Assembly: GCA_030427245.1 (NCBI GenBank)
Contig: JAUHXA010000007.1
Location: 62,001-126,000, forward strand
DNA: 64,000 nucleotides
Source: Bacteroidia bacterium
GTDB lineage: Bacteria > Bacteroidota > Bacteroidia > Chitinophagales > UBA2359
Reading direction: 5' to 3'
Shown: positions 19,001 through 28,417 of the stretch, piece by piece
Layout of the letters: each line of letters begins with the position of its first letter
How positions within the stretch are numbered: position 1 is the stretch's first letter
Position numbers and translations under genes: made by a program
Notes under the pieces: model-generated
Databases searched by the model: none
Seen by the model: only the letters and a program-made list of their open reading frames with translations
Told to the model about the DNA's origin: nothing

Positions 19001-20888
19001 CGCCACATATATTGATGGCTCTCGTTCGCCAATAATAAGTTGTTTCGGGCTCTAATGTAATACCCGTAAAACTGGCATCTTCCAAATTATCAGAATCAAT
19101 CACAAGTGTTTGAAAATCCTCTACTAAAGATACTTGTATGTCATACATTGCATCTGCAATCACCTGCCATTCATAAATTGGGTTGGTGGTGACACTGACT
19201 GCTTCATGTGGAGGATCCATTAAAGTCGGTGTTTCGGGGATGTCTTCTACAATGCTCAGGGTGAACAAACTACTTCCTGTATCAAAGCCATCAGAGCCGA
19301 AAAATTCTATGCTGTAAGTACCTGTCGACAATGCAGATAGATTGGTGAGTGTCACCATTGATGTACCGCCTGTTGGAACAGGATTGTTGCTAAATTCGAC
19401 TAATAGACCTTCGGGAAGGTCGCCTGTGAAAAAGCCCACATTTCCAACAAAATTGTCGGTGATAGATAAGTCGAAGGCAAAACTATCCAAGTTTTGATTG
19501 CAGATTTCGATAAAACTTTCGGTGAGACTCAGTCCGTAGCTGCAATCTTTCCCTTCAATGCCTGTTTCTACAATGTTGTCAGGATCCAACCAATCTTTGA
19601 GGCGAGTCTGGGGACTTCCTCCGCCTTCCCACGATTTATGAATCCAACCATATTCGTCGTATTCGTCATTGCCACAAGCCGCCAAACCACCTGATAATTG
19701 CCCAACAATCTGCTTGTCCAAATTGAACAAAGGAGAGCCTGAAGAACCTCCTTCTGTTGTGCCTGTATCCCAGTCGTTTACTCTCAAATGTGTTTCGGGA
19801 ACAACTCCTCCAAAACTACTAAGCGTGCAAGCGTCGTTTTCAAAACTGATGCGCTTTTCTTCAACACCTGGATGGTGAATTCCGATAACTCCAGTGGGAA
19901 TCTCTGGGCTTTTGTTCCAGCCTGCAAAATAAGCTTGGGCGGTTTCCGAAACAGGGTCGTCCAATTCTATTAAGGTGAAATCGGTGGGTTGGTAAGTAGC
20001 CCTCAAAGTACTTCCTGTATTGAAGTCGTCCAAGCTACCATCTCCTCCTGTACCACTTTCGGGAGAGTTGGGTTGTCGGCAATAGCTGTTTTGGTAGTTC
20101 CAATAAACGACTACAGAGGCAGCATTATTATTGCGAATACCGCAGTGGTCAGCCGTTAAAAAATAAGGGGTGCAATCGTTTCGAGCAGTGTTGATCAATG
20201 CACCCGAACAGGCAAGATTCCCGCCTATCGAGTAGGCTCCTGCTGCTCGAATAATATCTCTGTAGTCATCTACTCTTGGAAATCCATCAGGTGCGCCACA
20301 AATTACATCCAAATTACAAGAACCTGAAAGCAATTTTTGACCAAAACCCATAAAATCGTGATTGACTGTACCCAACTCCAATGCAAGTTCTGTTAAGTTT
20401 TCACGAGCAATTTGAAGCTCCAACACTATTTCTTCGCCTTCAATGATGGGAGTCCACAATTGCTTGTGAAGATCATTATCATTTGCGGTGAATGGACCCA
20501 AGATTTTTTTGTAATCAGGCGTATAGATAAAAAACTGACTGTTTTTGGGCAAGAAAAATTGGTGGAAACCCAAATTCAAAGACAAGGCGTTGGCAGAATA
20601 TAGTTTCAATCGCCATACTGCATTTCCTTTTTTGAGATTCTCCCAAGTACCGTGTGTTTGGGGTGTGATACTGACTTCAATAGGTTCTGCAAACTGTATT
20701 GCCCTCGATTTAGTCTTTTCTCTCTCTGCCAACTCTTTTGTTTTCAAGAGTTTGTTGTTTACTTTTGGAAGAATAATTCGCTCTACTTTGGAAAGAGGAA
20801 GTGCTGTTTTAGCCAATTGTTGATTGTTTTGTGCATACGTATAAGAGCACAGAAAAAGGGCTAAAAAGCACAGTGTAAAATTTCTCAT
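16011..20888 (-). CDS. Secreted lysyl-endopeptidase-like serine protease with three P domains, PKD domain and T9SS sorting domain
   Basis: 1625 residues. Signal peptide 1-19 (ends SYTYAQ), propeptide to about 186, then a trypsin-fold domain (about 187-450) very like Achromobacter protease I. SGSCNLDV opens the mature part; His248 (LTADHCG), Asp303 (TDFTLIEL) and Ser383 (GGSSGSP) form the triad, and Asp411 (YDEYG) sits where the lysine-specificity Asp225 lies. The pocket His210 is a Ser here (GQLSGG). The rest is a threefold repeat of an Ig/cadherin-like segment, an FN3-like segment (TYYWRTR, TYYWRVS, TYYWRVR) and a proprotein-convertase P domain. A PKD domain (WLWDFGDGTTFDGQNP) and a C-terminal type A sorting domain (FFPNPTNDFLNIDF ... 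VYMVRLTSSDWTVTKKVVKE) finish the protein. It is exported by Sec, then by the T9SS encoded at 28-35 kb. Confidence 0.93.
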   Translation of the reverse strand: MRNFTLCFLALFLCSYTYAQNNQQLAKTALPLSKVERIILPKVNNKLLKTKELAEREKTKSRAIQFAEPIEVSITPQTHGTWENLKKGNAVWRLKLYSANALSLNLGFHQFFLPKNSQFFIYTPDYKKILGPFTANDNDLHKQLWTPIIEGEEIVLELQIARENLTELALELGTVNHDFMGFGQKLLSGSCNLDVICGAPDGFPRVDDYRDIIRAAGAYSIGGNLACSGALINTARNDCTPYFLTADHCGIRNNNAASVVVYWNYQNSYCRQPNSPESGTGGDGSLDDFNTGSTLRATYQPTDFTLIELDDPVSETAQAYFAGWNKSPEIPTGVIGIHHPGVEEKRISFENDACTLSSFGGVVPETHLRVNDWDTGTTEGGSSGSPLFNLDKQIVGQLSGGLAACGNDEYDEYGWIHKSWEGGGSPQTRLKDWLDPDNIVETGIEGKDCSYGLSLTESFIEICNQNLDSFAFDLSITDNFVGNVGFFTGDLPEGLLVEFSNNPVPTGGTSMVTLTNLSALSTGTYSIEFFGSDGFDTGSSLFTLSIVEDIPETPTLMDPPHEAVSVTTNPIYEWQVIADAMYDIQVSLVEDFQTLVIDSDNLEDASFTGITLEPETTYYWRTRAINICGAGEWSETFRFTTADIRCTLPQANDLPIEMPDFPAGTITSTLEIDQLGIISDIDVIGLKGTHSFLGDLEFVLISPAGTEVTLISGQCGSVANFDVNFNDGAASLPPCPYADGNTYQPANPLAAFNGESPLGVWTMRVTDDFNGDGGSLESWGLQLCVAPDFALLASENITACVNQPLEIPIRLGEAFEDSGVNMNIAGLPTDATVTYSENPTTPGSIVTATIDNLTTIGIYSLTISATDGTHNSFTQVNLTVVPPIAASPTPNLPLNESTIEGLNATMNWGILGGITGYHIEIATDIDFNDVVVSEIIPTVDFISPELPGNTTYYWRVSGVNVCDNRDWSETFSFTTPRISCTSGSTEEMLEINPFEPSTINSTIEIAASSLIADIKVLNITGLHSYVGDLVFTLISPMGTEVVLMSGECDVSQNFNISFDDNADTPISCPINLGNTHRPDGNLSDFIGENSQGTWTLRVEDTGFFDGGSLQSWKLQICANPDFSLTSLPELIEACPNETATFSLTIGTDFATNVSLTTEDAPMGTVVGFSESTTSPGAIVDVTVDGLTTEGNYTVVISATDGTETSNLEVTISVLGAITGITPLSAPINGTTLSGLSTTLRWLGIEGLDTHQLEVSTTQDFTNVVLSETLVGTNLYDTPLLDGMTTYYWRVRGANECGVGDWSETFRFTTPNMVCTQTQSIDIPITIDDGNPQTYTSTLNITEQGIIKDVNISVEGVHDFIGDLTFSLISPLGTEVVLIAGECGESESFNITFDDAATTTPPCPYDDGGIYLPENGLSVFNEELSFGTWTLQVRDDAEIDGGALNNWRLDLCVEPQELLMPVADFTVGIDEFDVFVSDKSDNAESWLWDFGDGTTFDGQNPPIHTYAAPGNYTICLTVVNSVGENTSCQDVEIIDTAIDPILANNLIRFFPNPTNDFLNIDFDTSVQMSVTIEVFEVNGQQISKRDLTSSETKTTATVDLSNFATGVYMVRLTSSDWTVTKKVVKE

Positions 20889-21010
20889 GTATGATGGATG
20901 TTTTATATGGGCTTAAAATTAAGCATTTATCACATCACAATGATTTTTTTTTTATGTGGATAATCTGACTTGTAAGGTAAGTGACGCTTGATAGCGAATA
21001 TTAAGTAAAA

Positions 21011-21397
21011 TTAATGAGCGATGATGAAAGATAGTATATTGCTTTGTGTGCCTCTCAAAGTCACATCAAAAATCTTTGATTCTACGTTGATTGTAGAAAC
21101 CTCTACTTCATCAATGATCTCTTGATGGGAATCCAACAACAACAATCGGTATTTGCTTTCGGGCTGAAGTCTAAACCAAAAACCTCCGTCCTGACGAGTA
21201 AAGGTTTTTAATTGGCAGCCGCTTTGAACCTCTTCAAGTAGCACAAGTGCATTGGTGATAGGTTGTTGAGTGTCTTCGTCTAAGACAGAGCCTATAACTG
21301 CTAAGTTGTAGCTTTGTAAGCTAATGGGTTGAAGTAGTATGAGGATTAGACATACTATTCCTGCTAGAAATAAAATTAAAATTATTTGAAATAGCAT
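21011..21397 (-). CDS. Small membrane-anchored carboxypeptidase-regulatory-like domain protein
   Basis: 128 residues: one N-terminal membrane segment (3-25) and a beta-sandwich of the CarboxypepD_reg type (IGSVLDEDTQQPITNALVLLEE, RQDGGFWFRL, YRLLLLDSHQEIIDEVEV). It has no lipobox, so it is probably an inner-membrane protein with a periplasmic domain. It reads leftward, 122 bases upstream of the protease gene. Its function is unknown. Confidence 0.6.
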   Translation of the reverse strand: MLFQIILILFLAGIVCLILILLQPISLQSYNLAVIGSVLDEDTQQPITNALVLLEEVQSGCQLKTFTRQDGGFWFRLQPESKYRLLLLDSHQEIIDEVEVSTINVESKIFDVTLRGTQSNILSFIIAH

Positions 21398-21939
21398 AGT
21401 TTTATAAGGTGAATTTGGGTGTATAGAAAAAGTATTCGTGGTGCTTGTTTTGGTTTCTAATCATTTTTCTTACAAAAACAATACCTAAGCTACTTTTTTA
21501 AAGACAATGACTCACTTTATTAAATTTTCCTCCCAATAATTCATTTTTTTGACAATCAACTGACAAAAATGTTTTTCCTCAAAACTGCTGTTATATTCTG
21601 TTGGTCAGTTCAATAAGTAGGGTTTTGCACTCTAAAAGAAGGTCAAGCTTATTTCTTCAAAACATGACTGTTTTACGCATGTTTTGAAAATAGAAAGTCA
21701 TTTTTGCTTGACTAAGGACAATACCATGAGTGATAACAGAAAGGAAACTCATTATACACTTTTATTCTACGTTCTATGAACTTCTTTTTCGGTAAAGTTT
21801 TTTAGCCTTTAGTTTTCACACAGCTAGTTCAGAACTTAGCCCCGCTCAACTGTTGGCAAAGCCTCGCTATTACTGCTACATCACCACCGACTTACTTGCC
21901 TCACTCTTCCCACTTTTCGTACTCAATTTCACCGCATAA

Positions 21940-22143
21940 ATCCCTCTTTACGAATATTTTACCTTCAAAATCAAAACCAAAGCCTCTGTTTTGGGTGGCA
22001 AGTTCAAGGGAATGTATGTGATTTTATCTCGAAAACCTGTTGAAAACGATGCTTGGCACATGATGGTTTTGGATGGGGAGAATAAGAAAGGTTTTGACGA
22101 TACGATGGCTTTGGTGCGAATGAGTTTGAATTTTGGGAAGTAG
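21940..22143 (+). pseudogene. C-terminal remnant of an unidentified gene
   Basis: An open stretch of 67 codons without a usable ATG start reads IPLYEYFTFKIKTKASVLGG and ends MALVRMSLNFGK before TAG. The same frame continues upstream (about 21795-21936) as plausible protein, interrupted by a TAA at 21937-21939. Codon choice looks coding, and a hairpin follows directly after the stop. I do not recognise the family. The rest of the 854-base gap 21398-22251 is A/T-rich with nothing I can name. Confidence 0.4.
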
Positions 22144-22146
22144 CAT

Positions 22147-22181
22147 AAATGTCGCCGACACCTTTAGGTTTGGCGACATTT
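22147..22181 (+). terminator. Hairpin after the gene remnant
   Basis: A 10-bp perfect stem, AAATGTCGCC (22147-22156) with GGCGACATTT (22172-22181), starts 4 bases past the remnant's stop. There is no clean T-run, so termination is probable but not certain. Its position supports the remnant having once been a real gene end. Confidence 0.5.
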
Positions 22182-22251
22182 GAAGCGGCTTTTAAGAAAA
22201 GCAAGGCGAAATTCCCTAACTTGTGCCATTATTTTACCTTGTATCTAAACT

Positions 22252-25215
22252 ATGCAACGCCAACTTCAAAGACTGCAAAAATCACTGGTAGGAGAATTGT
22301 ATTTTGACGACATGATGCGGGCGATATACGCTACCGATGCATCTGTTTACAGAGAATTGCCGCTTGCAGTAGCGATTCCGAAAAATACGGACGACCTCAA
22401 AACAATTATCCAATTTGCCCACCAAAATAAAACCTCTATCATACCCCGAACCGCAGGAACTTCATTGGCGGGGCAGTGTGTGGGTGATGGCATTGTGGTA
22501 GATGTCTCCAAACATTTCACCAAAATAATAGAAGTCAATTCCGAACAAAATTGGGTGCGTGTTCAGCCTGGCGTGATTCGAAACGACCTCAACAAACACC
22601 TCAAACCTTACAGTTTGCATTTCGGTCCGCTTACCTCAACGGCAAGTCGAGCGATGATTGGCGGTATGGTCGGTAACAATTCTTGTGGCACATACTCAAC
22701 TGTTTATGGAAATACCCGTGACCATTTGTTGGAGGTCAAGGCTATATTAAGCGATGGTTCGGAAGTGGAGTTTAAGGCATTGCCGAAAGACGAATTTCGC
22801 AAAAAGTGCATTGGCAGCAGTCTTGAAAGTCAGATTTACCGACACATCAGCCAAACACTGAATCACCCCGAAAAACAGCGTGAAATTCGGGAGCAGTTTC
22901 CCAAACCAAGTATTCGCCGCCGCAATACAGGCTATGCTTTGGATGAACTCTTGAAGAGCAATATGTTCACTTCGGGAGGCGACAACTTCAATTTTTGCAA
23001 ACTCATTGCAGGTTCGGAAGGCACTTTGGCATTTATCACCGAAATTAAAATCCACCTCAACCCACTTCCACCGCCCGAAATTGGTTTGTTGTGCGCTCAT
23101 TTTGAATCAATTGATGAGGCATTGAAGGCGGTAGTTTTGGTGATGAAGCACGAGGTGAGAGCTGTGGAGTTGATGGACAAAATCGTGTTGGACTGCACAA
23201 AGGCAAATATTGAGCAGCAAAAAAACCGTTTTTTCATTGAAGGTGCCCCCAAAGCCATTTTGATTATTGAAGTAGGAGCAGAGCGGAGTTCAGAAGTTGC
23301 TCGAAAACTCAATGCGATTGAAAAAGACTTGGAAGACAATCGAATGGGGTATCACTATCCGCGTGTTCTTCCGCCAGATGTGGGTAGAGTTTGGGCTTTG
23401 CGGTCAGCGGGTTTGGGCGTTTTGGCGAATATTCCTGGTGACAAAGCACCTGTGGCAGTCATTGAAGATACTGCCGTAGAATTGCAGGATTTACCTGCTT
23501 ACATTGCAGAGTTTACCGAAATCATGGACAAATTTGAGCAGCAATCGGTCTATTATGCCCATGCTGATGCGGGAGAATTGCACTTGCGTCCGATTTTGGA
23601 TTTGAAGAAGACAGAAGACCGTCGGATGTTTCGGGAGATAGGGGAGGCTTCTGCAAAGTTGGTCAAAAAATACGATGGTTCTTTGAGTGGTGAACATGGC
23701 GACGGTCGTGTGCGAGCGGAGTTTATACCGATTATGGTGGGCGCAAAAAACTACCAACTCTTTCGGGAACTCAAACAAACGTGGGACCCTCAAAATATCT
23801 TCAATCCTGGCAAAATTGTCAATGCTGCGCCAATGGACACTTCGCTGCGCTACGAAGCAGAACAAGAAACACCTGAACTGGACACCGTTTTTGACTTTTC
23901 CGAAACGGGCGGCATTTTGCGAATGGCAGAAAAATGCAATGGTACAGGCGATTGCCGCAAAACGCATTTGTCGGGCGGAACGATGTGTCCGAGCTATATG
24001 GCGACTCGAAACGAACAGGACAGCACACGGGCAAGGGCAAATATTTTGCGGGAATTTTTGACCCGAAACAAGGACTACGAAAATCCCTTCAATCAGCAAG
24101 AGATTTACGATGTGTTGGACTTGTGTTTGTCCTGCAAAGGTTGTACTTCCGAATGTCCTTCAAATGTAGATATGGCAACGATGAAAGCCGAATTTTTGCA
24201 CCAATACTACAAAAGCAACGGTATTCCGAAACGAGCCAAACTGTTCGCCAACTTTGGAAAACTGAATGGCATGGCTGCCATGTTGCCAACCATCAGTAAT
24301 TTGTTTACTTCGAGCCGATTAACTGCGCCTTTGCTCAAAAAAATGATGGGCGTTGCCCCAGAGCGTTCCTTACCTTCACTCTACAAAACGACCTTGCGAA
24401 AATGGTACAAAAAAGAGTACTCGAAAGTGGCTGCAAAAGCGCACACACATTTTGGTGGAATCGAAAAACGATTGAAAGGAAAGGTTTATTTTTTCTGTGA
24501 TGAATTTACCAATCTCACTGACACCAAAGTGGGCATTGATGCGGTTCAATTGTTGGCGCATTTGGGCTATGAAGTGGAAATGATAGAACATGAAGAAAGT
24601 GGTCGGGCGCATTTGTCGAAAGGTTTTGTGGAAGAGGCACAGCAAATGGCGCAAAGGAATGTGGCGATTTTCAAGGATTTGGTGAGTGAAGAAGTCCCCT
24701 TGGTCGGCATTGAACCTTCTGCAATTTTGGGTTTTCGGGATGAATATCCAAAATTGGTCAAAAAAGAGAACCAAGAAGCGGCTAAGACTTTGGGTAAAAA
24801 TGCCTTGATGATTGAGGAGTTCCTTTATCGAGAGCTGCAAAACGGCAATATCAGTTCGGAGCAATTCACCGATGAGACGCTCTACATCAAACTGCATGGG
24901 CATTGTCACCAAAAATCCCTTTCTTCTACCGATTTTTCAGCTTTTGCTTTGTCTTTGCCCCGCAACTATATGGTGGAAGTGATTCCTTCGGGTTGTTGTG
25001 GAATGGCGGGTTCGTTTGGTTATGAGGCGGAACATTATGAGGTGAGTATGCAGGTCGGCGAATTGGTGCTGTTTCCTGCAGTGCGGAGTGCGGGCGAAAA
25101 AATGGTGATTGCTGCGCCTGGCACGAGTTGTCGACATCAGATTTGGGATGGTACTGGACGAGAGGCGAAACATCCTGTGGAGGTGCTTTGGGAGGCTTTG
25201 AAGAAGGATAGTTGA
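22252..25215 (+). CDS. FAD-binding and Fe-S-cluster oxidoreductase (D-2-hydroxyacid dehydrogenase, YdiJ/Dld type)
   Basis: 987 residues, two fused parts. The N-terminal FAD-linked oxidase (about 20-530) shows the PCMH-type motif PRTAGTSLAGQCVGDGIVVD and MIGGMVGNNSCGTYSTVYG, then SLSGEHGDGRVRAEF and WDPQNIFNPGKI of the C-terminal cap. The second part has 4Fe-4S ligands (CNGTGDCRK...MCPSY and CLSCKGCTSECPSNVDM) and a CCG-type domain (HGHCHQKSL; SGCCGMAGSFGYE). Such enzymes oxidise D-lactate, D-2-hydroxyglutarate or similar acids and pass electrons to the membrane. The substrate cannot be assigned. It has no signal peptide and stands alone. Confidence 0.9.
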   Translation: MQRQLQRLQKSLVGELYFDDMMRAIYATDASVYRELPLAVAIPKNTDDLKTIIQFAHQNKTSIIPRTAGTSLAGQCVGDGIVVDVSKHFTKIIEVNSEQNWVRVQPGVIRNDLNKHLKPYSLHFGPLTSTASRAMIGGMVGNNSCGTYSTVYGNTRDHLLEVKAILSDGSEVEFKALPKDEFRKKCIGSSLESQIYRHISQTLNHPEKQREIREQFPKPSIRRRNTGYALDELLKSNMFTSGGDNFNFCKLIAGSEGTLAFITEIKIHLNPLPPPEIGLLCAHFESIDEALKAVVLVMKHEVRAVELMDKIVLDCTKANIEQQKNRFFIEGAPKAILIIEVGAERSSEVARKLNAIEKDLEDNRMGYHYPRVLPPDVGRVWALRSAGLGVLANIPGDKAPVAVIEDTAVELQDLPAYIAEFTEIMDKFEQQSVYYAHADAGELHLRPILDLKKTEDRRMFREIGEASAKLVKKYDGSLSGEHGDGRVRAEFIPIMVGAKNYQLFRELKQTWDPQNIFNPGKIVNAAPMDTSLRYEAEQETPELDTVFDFSETGGILRMAEKCNGTGDCRKTHLSGGTMCPSYMATRNEQDSTRARANILREFLTRNKDYENPFNQQEIYDVLDLCLSCKGCTSECPSNVDMATMKAEFLHQYYKSNGIPKRAKLFANFGKLNGMAAMLPTISNLFTSSRLTAPLLKKMMGVAPERSLPSLYKTTLRKWYKKEYSKVAAKAHTHFGGIEKRLKGKVYFFCDEFTNLTDTKVGIDAVQLLAHLGYEVEMIEHEESGRAHLSKGFVEEAQQMAQRNVAIFKDLVSEEVPLVGIEPSAILGFRDEYPKLVKKENQEAAKTLGKNALMIEEFLYRELQNGNISSEQFTDETLYIKLHGHCHQKSLSSTDFSAFALSLPRNYMVEVIPSGCCGMAGSFGYEAEHYEVSMQVGELVLFPAVRSAGEKMVIAAPGTSCRHQIWDGTGREAKHPVEVLWEALKKDS

Positions 25216-25278
25216 TATTGCTTACTTGGTTTTGGAAATTGAACGGAGAGATGGAGAGATTTTTTTGAAAGAATGAAT

Positions 25279-25322
25279 GGAAACCTTGACAACACTTGAA
25301 AAGTTTGTCAACGGTTGGAGTG
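25279..25322 (-). repeat. Copy E5 of the 44-bp hairpin element (opposite strand), plus a half copy at 25379-25403
   Basis: Read on the minus strand this is the same 44-bp element as at 48166, 48353, 49540 and 49775: ends CACTCC...GGTTTCC, stem AACC-(g)-TTGACAA-ACTT, loop TTC, AAGT-(g)-TTGTCAA-GGTT. Relative to the other copies the stem has exchanged T:A for A:T and G:C for C:G on both sides, so pairing is preserved. A half element (GGAAAC then TTTGGCAACGATTGG) follows at 25379-25403. The surrounding 25216-25458 also carries an imperfect duplication (ACGGAGAGAT, TTGGTT.TGGAAATT). Confidence 0.8.
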
Positions 25323-25458
25323 GTGATTGAACATAGGGGCACGGAGAGATTTTCTGCACTTGGTTATGGAAATTCAACGGAAACTTTGGCAACGATTGGG
25401 GTGATGATGGAACACAGGCAAAGAGGGTTTTACTCAACTCAACGATAAAAGATTAGCC

Positions 25459-25875
25459 ATGCACATAATAAAAAACGAAGACGAATTCAAGCTTCAAATC
25501 GTTGATAATCATCAACTGGTTGTATTTATTTTTCATAATTGGTCAGGACCTTCTCGTACGGCAAAGAAGGTTATTGAAGAATGGGAAAAAGAGAGTGAGC
25601 GACAAATATATTTACTGGATGCTTCTTCCATATATTTGGAAAAGGAAGATTACCTCTTTCAATGGCTTTATGAACAAGAAAAGGGCGATTGGTCAAAAGA
25701 AGGAATTATGACAATCAATAGATACAGTCCCAGAAGCAGGGTTCATGCTTATGGTGAAACAATATGGATAAGGAATCAAAAAGTGATTGGTTTTGAGGGC
25801 GTTTTTGGTTCTTTTGATTCCAATGAATTAGAAGCAAGAACCAAAGCATTATTTAAGGAAACCACAAACACCTAA
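25459..25875 (+). CDS. Thioredoxin-like protein lacking the redox cysteines
   Basis: 138 residues, cytoplasmic. The sequence [23 protein letters not shown] (residues 20-42) matches the beta-strand/active-site/helix of thioredoxin, but WCGPC reads WSGPS (residues 28-32), so both redox cysteines are serines. The protein has no Cys at all. A segment near 100 ([17 protein letters not shown]) takes the place of the last two strands. It cannot do disulfide exchange; a binding or scaffold role is more likely. It lies 23 bases upstream of the DUF255 thioredoxin-domain protein and is probably co-transcribed. Confidence 0.65.
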   Translation: MHIIKNEDEFKLQIVDNHQLVVFIFHNWSGPSRTAKKVIEEWEKESERQIYLLDASSIYLEKEDYLFQWLYEQEKGDWSKEGIMTINRYSPRSRVHAYGETIWIRNQKVIGFEGVFGSFDSNELEARTKALFKETTNT

Positions 25876-25898
25876 AAACAATTATCAACTCAAACATA

Positions 25899-27935
25899 AT
25901 GAATACAAATAGTTTAATCCACGAAAGCAGTCCTTACCTTCTCCAACACGCCCACAATCCAGTCGACTGGCATCCGTGGGGAACAGCAGCATTGGAGAAA
26001 GCACAGAAAGAGGACAAACCGATATTGGTGAGTATTGGCTATGCGGCTTGTCATTGGTGTCATGTGATGGAACGAGAATCGTTTGAGTCGGAAGAAGTGG
26101 CGGCGTATATGAATGAGCATTTTGTGAATGTCAAGGTGGATAGAGAGGAACGCCCCGATGTTGACCAGATTTATATGGATGCGGTTCAGATGTTGTCGGG
26201 TTCGGGTGGATGGCCCTTGAATTGTTTTTTGACTCCCGATGGACGACCTTTTTATGGGGGTACATACTATCCTCCCAAACCGATGTACAATCGACCGAGT
26301 TGGCTGCAAATATTGGAGCAGATTTCCAACGTTTTCAAAACTCGGAGAAAGGATGTAGAGGAACAGGCAAATCAATTGACCTATCACATTGCGACAAGTG
26401 ACCAAGGCAAAAGTCAAAACACACTGATTGGATTGGATTTTGAGCAGCCTTTTGAAGCCGAAGAGTTGGAGGGGATTTTTCAGAAGGTGACCAAATATTT
26501 TGATGCCGTTGATGGTGGTTTTGGAGGTGCGCCCAAGTTTCCTGGTACAATGAGTTTGCAGTTTTTGCTGAATTATTATCACTATACACAAACAGAGGCT
26601 GCAAAAGAACACGCCTTGTTTTCGATTGACAAGATGATTTTTGGTGGGATTTACGACCAAATTGGAGGCGGTTTTGCTCGTTATACAGTAGATAAAAAAT
26701 GGTTGGTGCCGCATTTTGAGAAGATGTTGTACGACAATGCTTTGCTGATTGGAGTCATGACGGATGCCTACAAATTGACCAAACGGGACTTGTATCGAGA
26801 AACGATTGAAGATACTTTGGCTTTTGTGGAGCGAGAAATGTTGCATCCCGATGGTGGTTTTTATGCTTCGTATGATGCGGACTCGGAGGGCGTTGAAGGG
26901 AAATTTTATGTTTGGGATAAGTCGGAGATTGATGAAATATTGAAGGAAGAGGCTGCAATGTTTAACCGTTTTTATGAGGTGACGGAGGACGGAAATTGGG
27001 AGCATAAGAATATTTTGAACAGAGAAATGACTTATCGTGATTTTGCAGCGAAGGAAAATATGCCCGTTGAAGCATTGAAGGAAAAATTGCAAAAGGCACG
27101 ACAACAGCTTTTTGAAGTGAGGGAAAAACGGGTGAAGCCTGGGCTGGATGATAAAATTATTTTGTCTTGGAATGCCATGATGGTTACTGCTTTTGCGAAA
27201 GCATATCAAGCCTTGCTGCAGGCGCACTACAAGGATATTGCAGTGGAGAATCTTCAATTTTTGTTTGACAAATTTGCAGTGGGTGAAAATGGAGAATTGA
27301 AGCATACTTATAAAAATGGCAAGGCGCAGTTTCCTGCATTTTTGGACGATTATGCTTTGTTGTTGGAAGCTATTATTGAAGTATTTCAAATTAGTTTTGA
27401 CGAAAAGTTATTGGAGTGGGCTGCAAAATTGACGAATTACGTTTTTGCGAATTTTGAAGATTCCAAAAGTTTTTTGTTTTACTATACGCCTAAAGGTCAG
27501 CAAGACATCGTGCTTCGCAAAAAGGAATTTTACGACAATGCGACTCCGTCGGGCAATTCTACAATGGCGCACAATTTATTGAAGTTGTCGGTATTGTTGG
27601 ATGAACCAAAATACCACGAAAGGGCGGTTCAGATGGTGAAAAGTATGGAGGAATCTATATCAAAATACCCGACTTCTTTTGCTCGTTGGCTCAATGCCAT
27701 GACCTTTTTGGTGTTTCCACTTCAAGAAATCGCTGTGGTGGGCAAAAATGCAGAGGTTTTGATTGCAGAACTTCAGCAATTGTTTACGCCCAATAAATTG
27801 TTGATAATGGATGAGAAAGGTGAAAGCATGCATCCATTAGTGGTAAATAGGTATATGGAAGGGAAGACTTTAATTTATCGCTGTCAGAATTTTGTGTGTG
27901 AACGTCCTGTGGAAACAGTGGCAGAGCTTTTTTGA
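25899..27935 (+). CDS. DUF255 thioredoxin-domain protein (YyaL / SPATA20 family)
   Basis: 678 residues, full length. N-terminal thioredoxin-like DUF255 domain (1-165): [25 protein letters not shown] and [17 protein letters not shown], with the CxxC at Cys51-Cys54. Then an (alpha/alpha)6 glycosidase-like barrel with [58 protein letters not shown] and [15 protein letters not shown]. The family is found from bacteria to animals; the molecular reaction is not established, although the barrel is related to cellobiose 2-epimerase-like enzymes. Confidence 0.93.
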   Translation: MNTNSLIHESSPYLLQHAHNPVDWHPWGTAALEKAQKEDKPILVSIGYAACHWCHVMERESFESEEVAAYMNEHFVNVKVDREERPDVDQIYMDAVQMLSGSGGWPLNCFLTPDGRPFYGGTYYPPKPMYNRPSWLQILEQISNVFKTRRKDVEEQANQLTYHIATSDQGKSQNTLIGLDFEQPFEAEELEGIFQKVTKYFDAVDGGFGGAPKFPGTMSLQFLLNYYHYTQTEAAKEHALFSIDKMIFGGIYDQIGGGFARYTVDKKWLVPHFEKMLYDNALLIGVMTDAYKLTKRDLYRETIEDTLAFVEREMLHPDGGFYASYDADSEGVEGKFYVWDKSEIDEILKEEAAMFNRFYEVTEDGNWEHKNILNREMTYRDFAAKENMPVEALKEKLQKARQQLFEVREKRVKPGLDDKIILSWNAMMVTAFAKAYQALLQAHYKDIAVENLQFLFDKFAVGENGELKHTYKNGKAQFPAFLDDYALLLEAIIEVFQISFDEKLLEWAAKLTNYVFANFEDSKSFLFYYTPKGQQDIVLRKKEFYDNATPSGNSTMAHNLLKLSVLLDEPKYHERAVQMVKSMEESISKYPTSFARWLNAMTFLVFPLQEIAVVGKNAEVLIAELQQLFTPNKLLIMDEKGESMHPLVVNRYMEGKTLIYRCQNFVCERPVETVAELF

Positions 27936-28417
27936 ATTCAAATTCAACACGTTTCTCTTGTGTTTCAATTGGAATTCAATAATGTGAGGATGAAACTTTA
28001 GAGTGAAATTGGGCAGTTTGTTTTTTTGATGCAAGTGTTTGGTTTTTAATATGTTGTTGTGTGTATGCAAATTCTAAACTTCCATCGTTGATGTCACTGT
28101 TAAAATTGTTTCAGACGAATATCGATTTTTGATAGCAGGCTTCTATCTTCTGGATTATGATGCCTATTTCCGCAACTTTTATGACATATTAGGGAACTTG
28201 TAACCCATATTACCGATTTATTTTTGCTATATTTGTGAGCAATGCCCCTGTGGACATTTTTAATTAGGTTTAAAAAATTTAACTCATCAAAATTCTTCTT
28301 CTAACTAATATAATAAATAACACACTAAGAGTGTGTTGTTTAAAATCTCCTTCGAATATTGAAAAAAAAAATTACCCTACTCAATAATTTCATTTCATAG
28401 CCGTTTTTAGTTAGTAT
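27936..28417. other. 482-base gap before the T9SS locus: weak hairpins and a -7 box
   Basis: An imperfect stem GAATTCAAATTCAACAC/GTGTTTCAATTGGAATTC (27934-27977) straddles the DUF255 stop without a T-run. TATATTTG at 28228-28235 matches the -7 consensus on the plus strand and could start the porP transcript. A small perfect hairpin ACACACT/AGTGTGT lies at about 28321-28337 in the resulting leader. An open stretch at 28078-28203 with no start codon looks faintly protein-like but is not called. Confidence 0.4.

Noticed and set aside
23491-24099. 202-codon minus-strand frame and several others within 22.2-25.2 kb
   Set aside because: They are antisense to the FAD/Fe-S oxidoreductase, have no recognisable start context or family, and are rich in Cys, His and Arg as shadows are.
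25914-27389. 491-codon open frame on the minus strand
   Set aside because: It lies wholly antisense to the DUF255 gene, whose motifs are unmistakable. Its composition (many His, Cys, Phe, Gln) is that of an antisense shadow.
28078-28203. 41-codon open stretch (TSIVDVTVKIVSDEYRFLIA ...)
   Set aside because: It looks mildly protein-like but has no start codon and no match I recognise; likely chance or a very old remnant.
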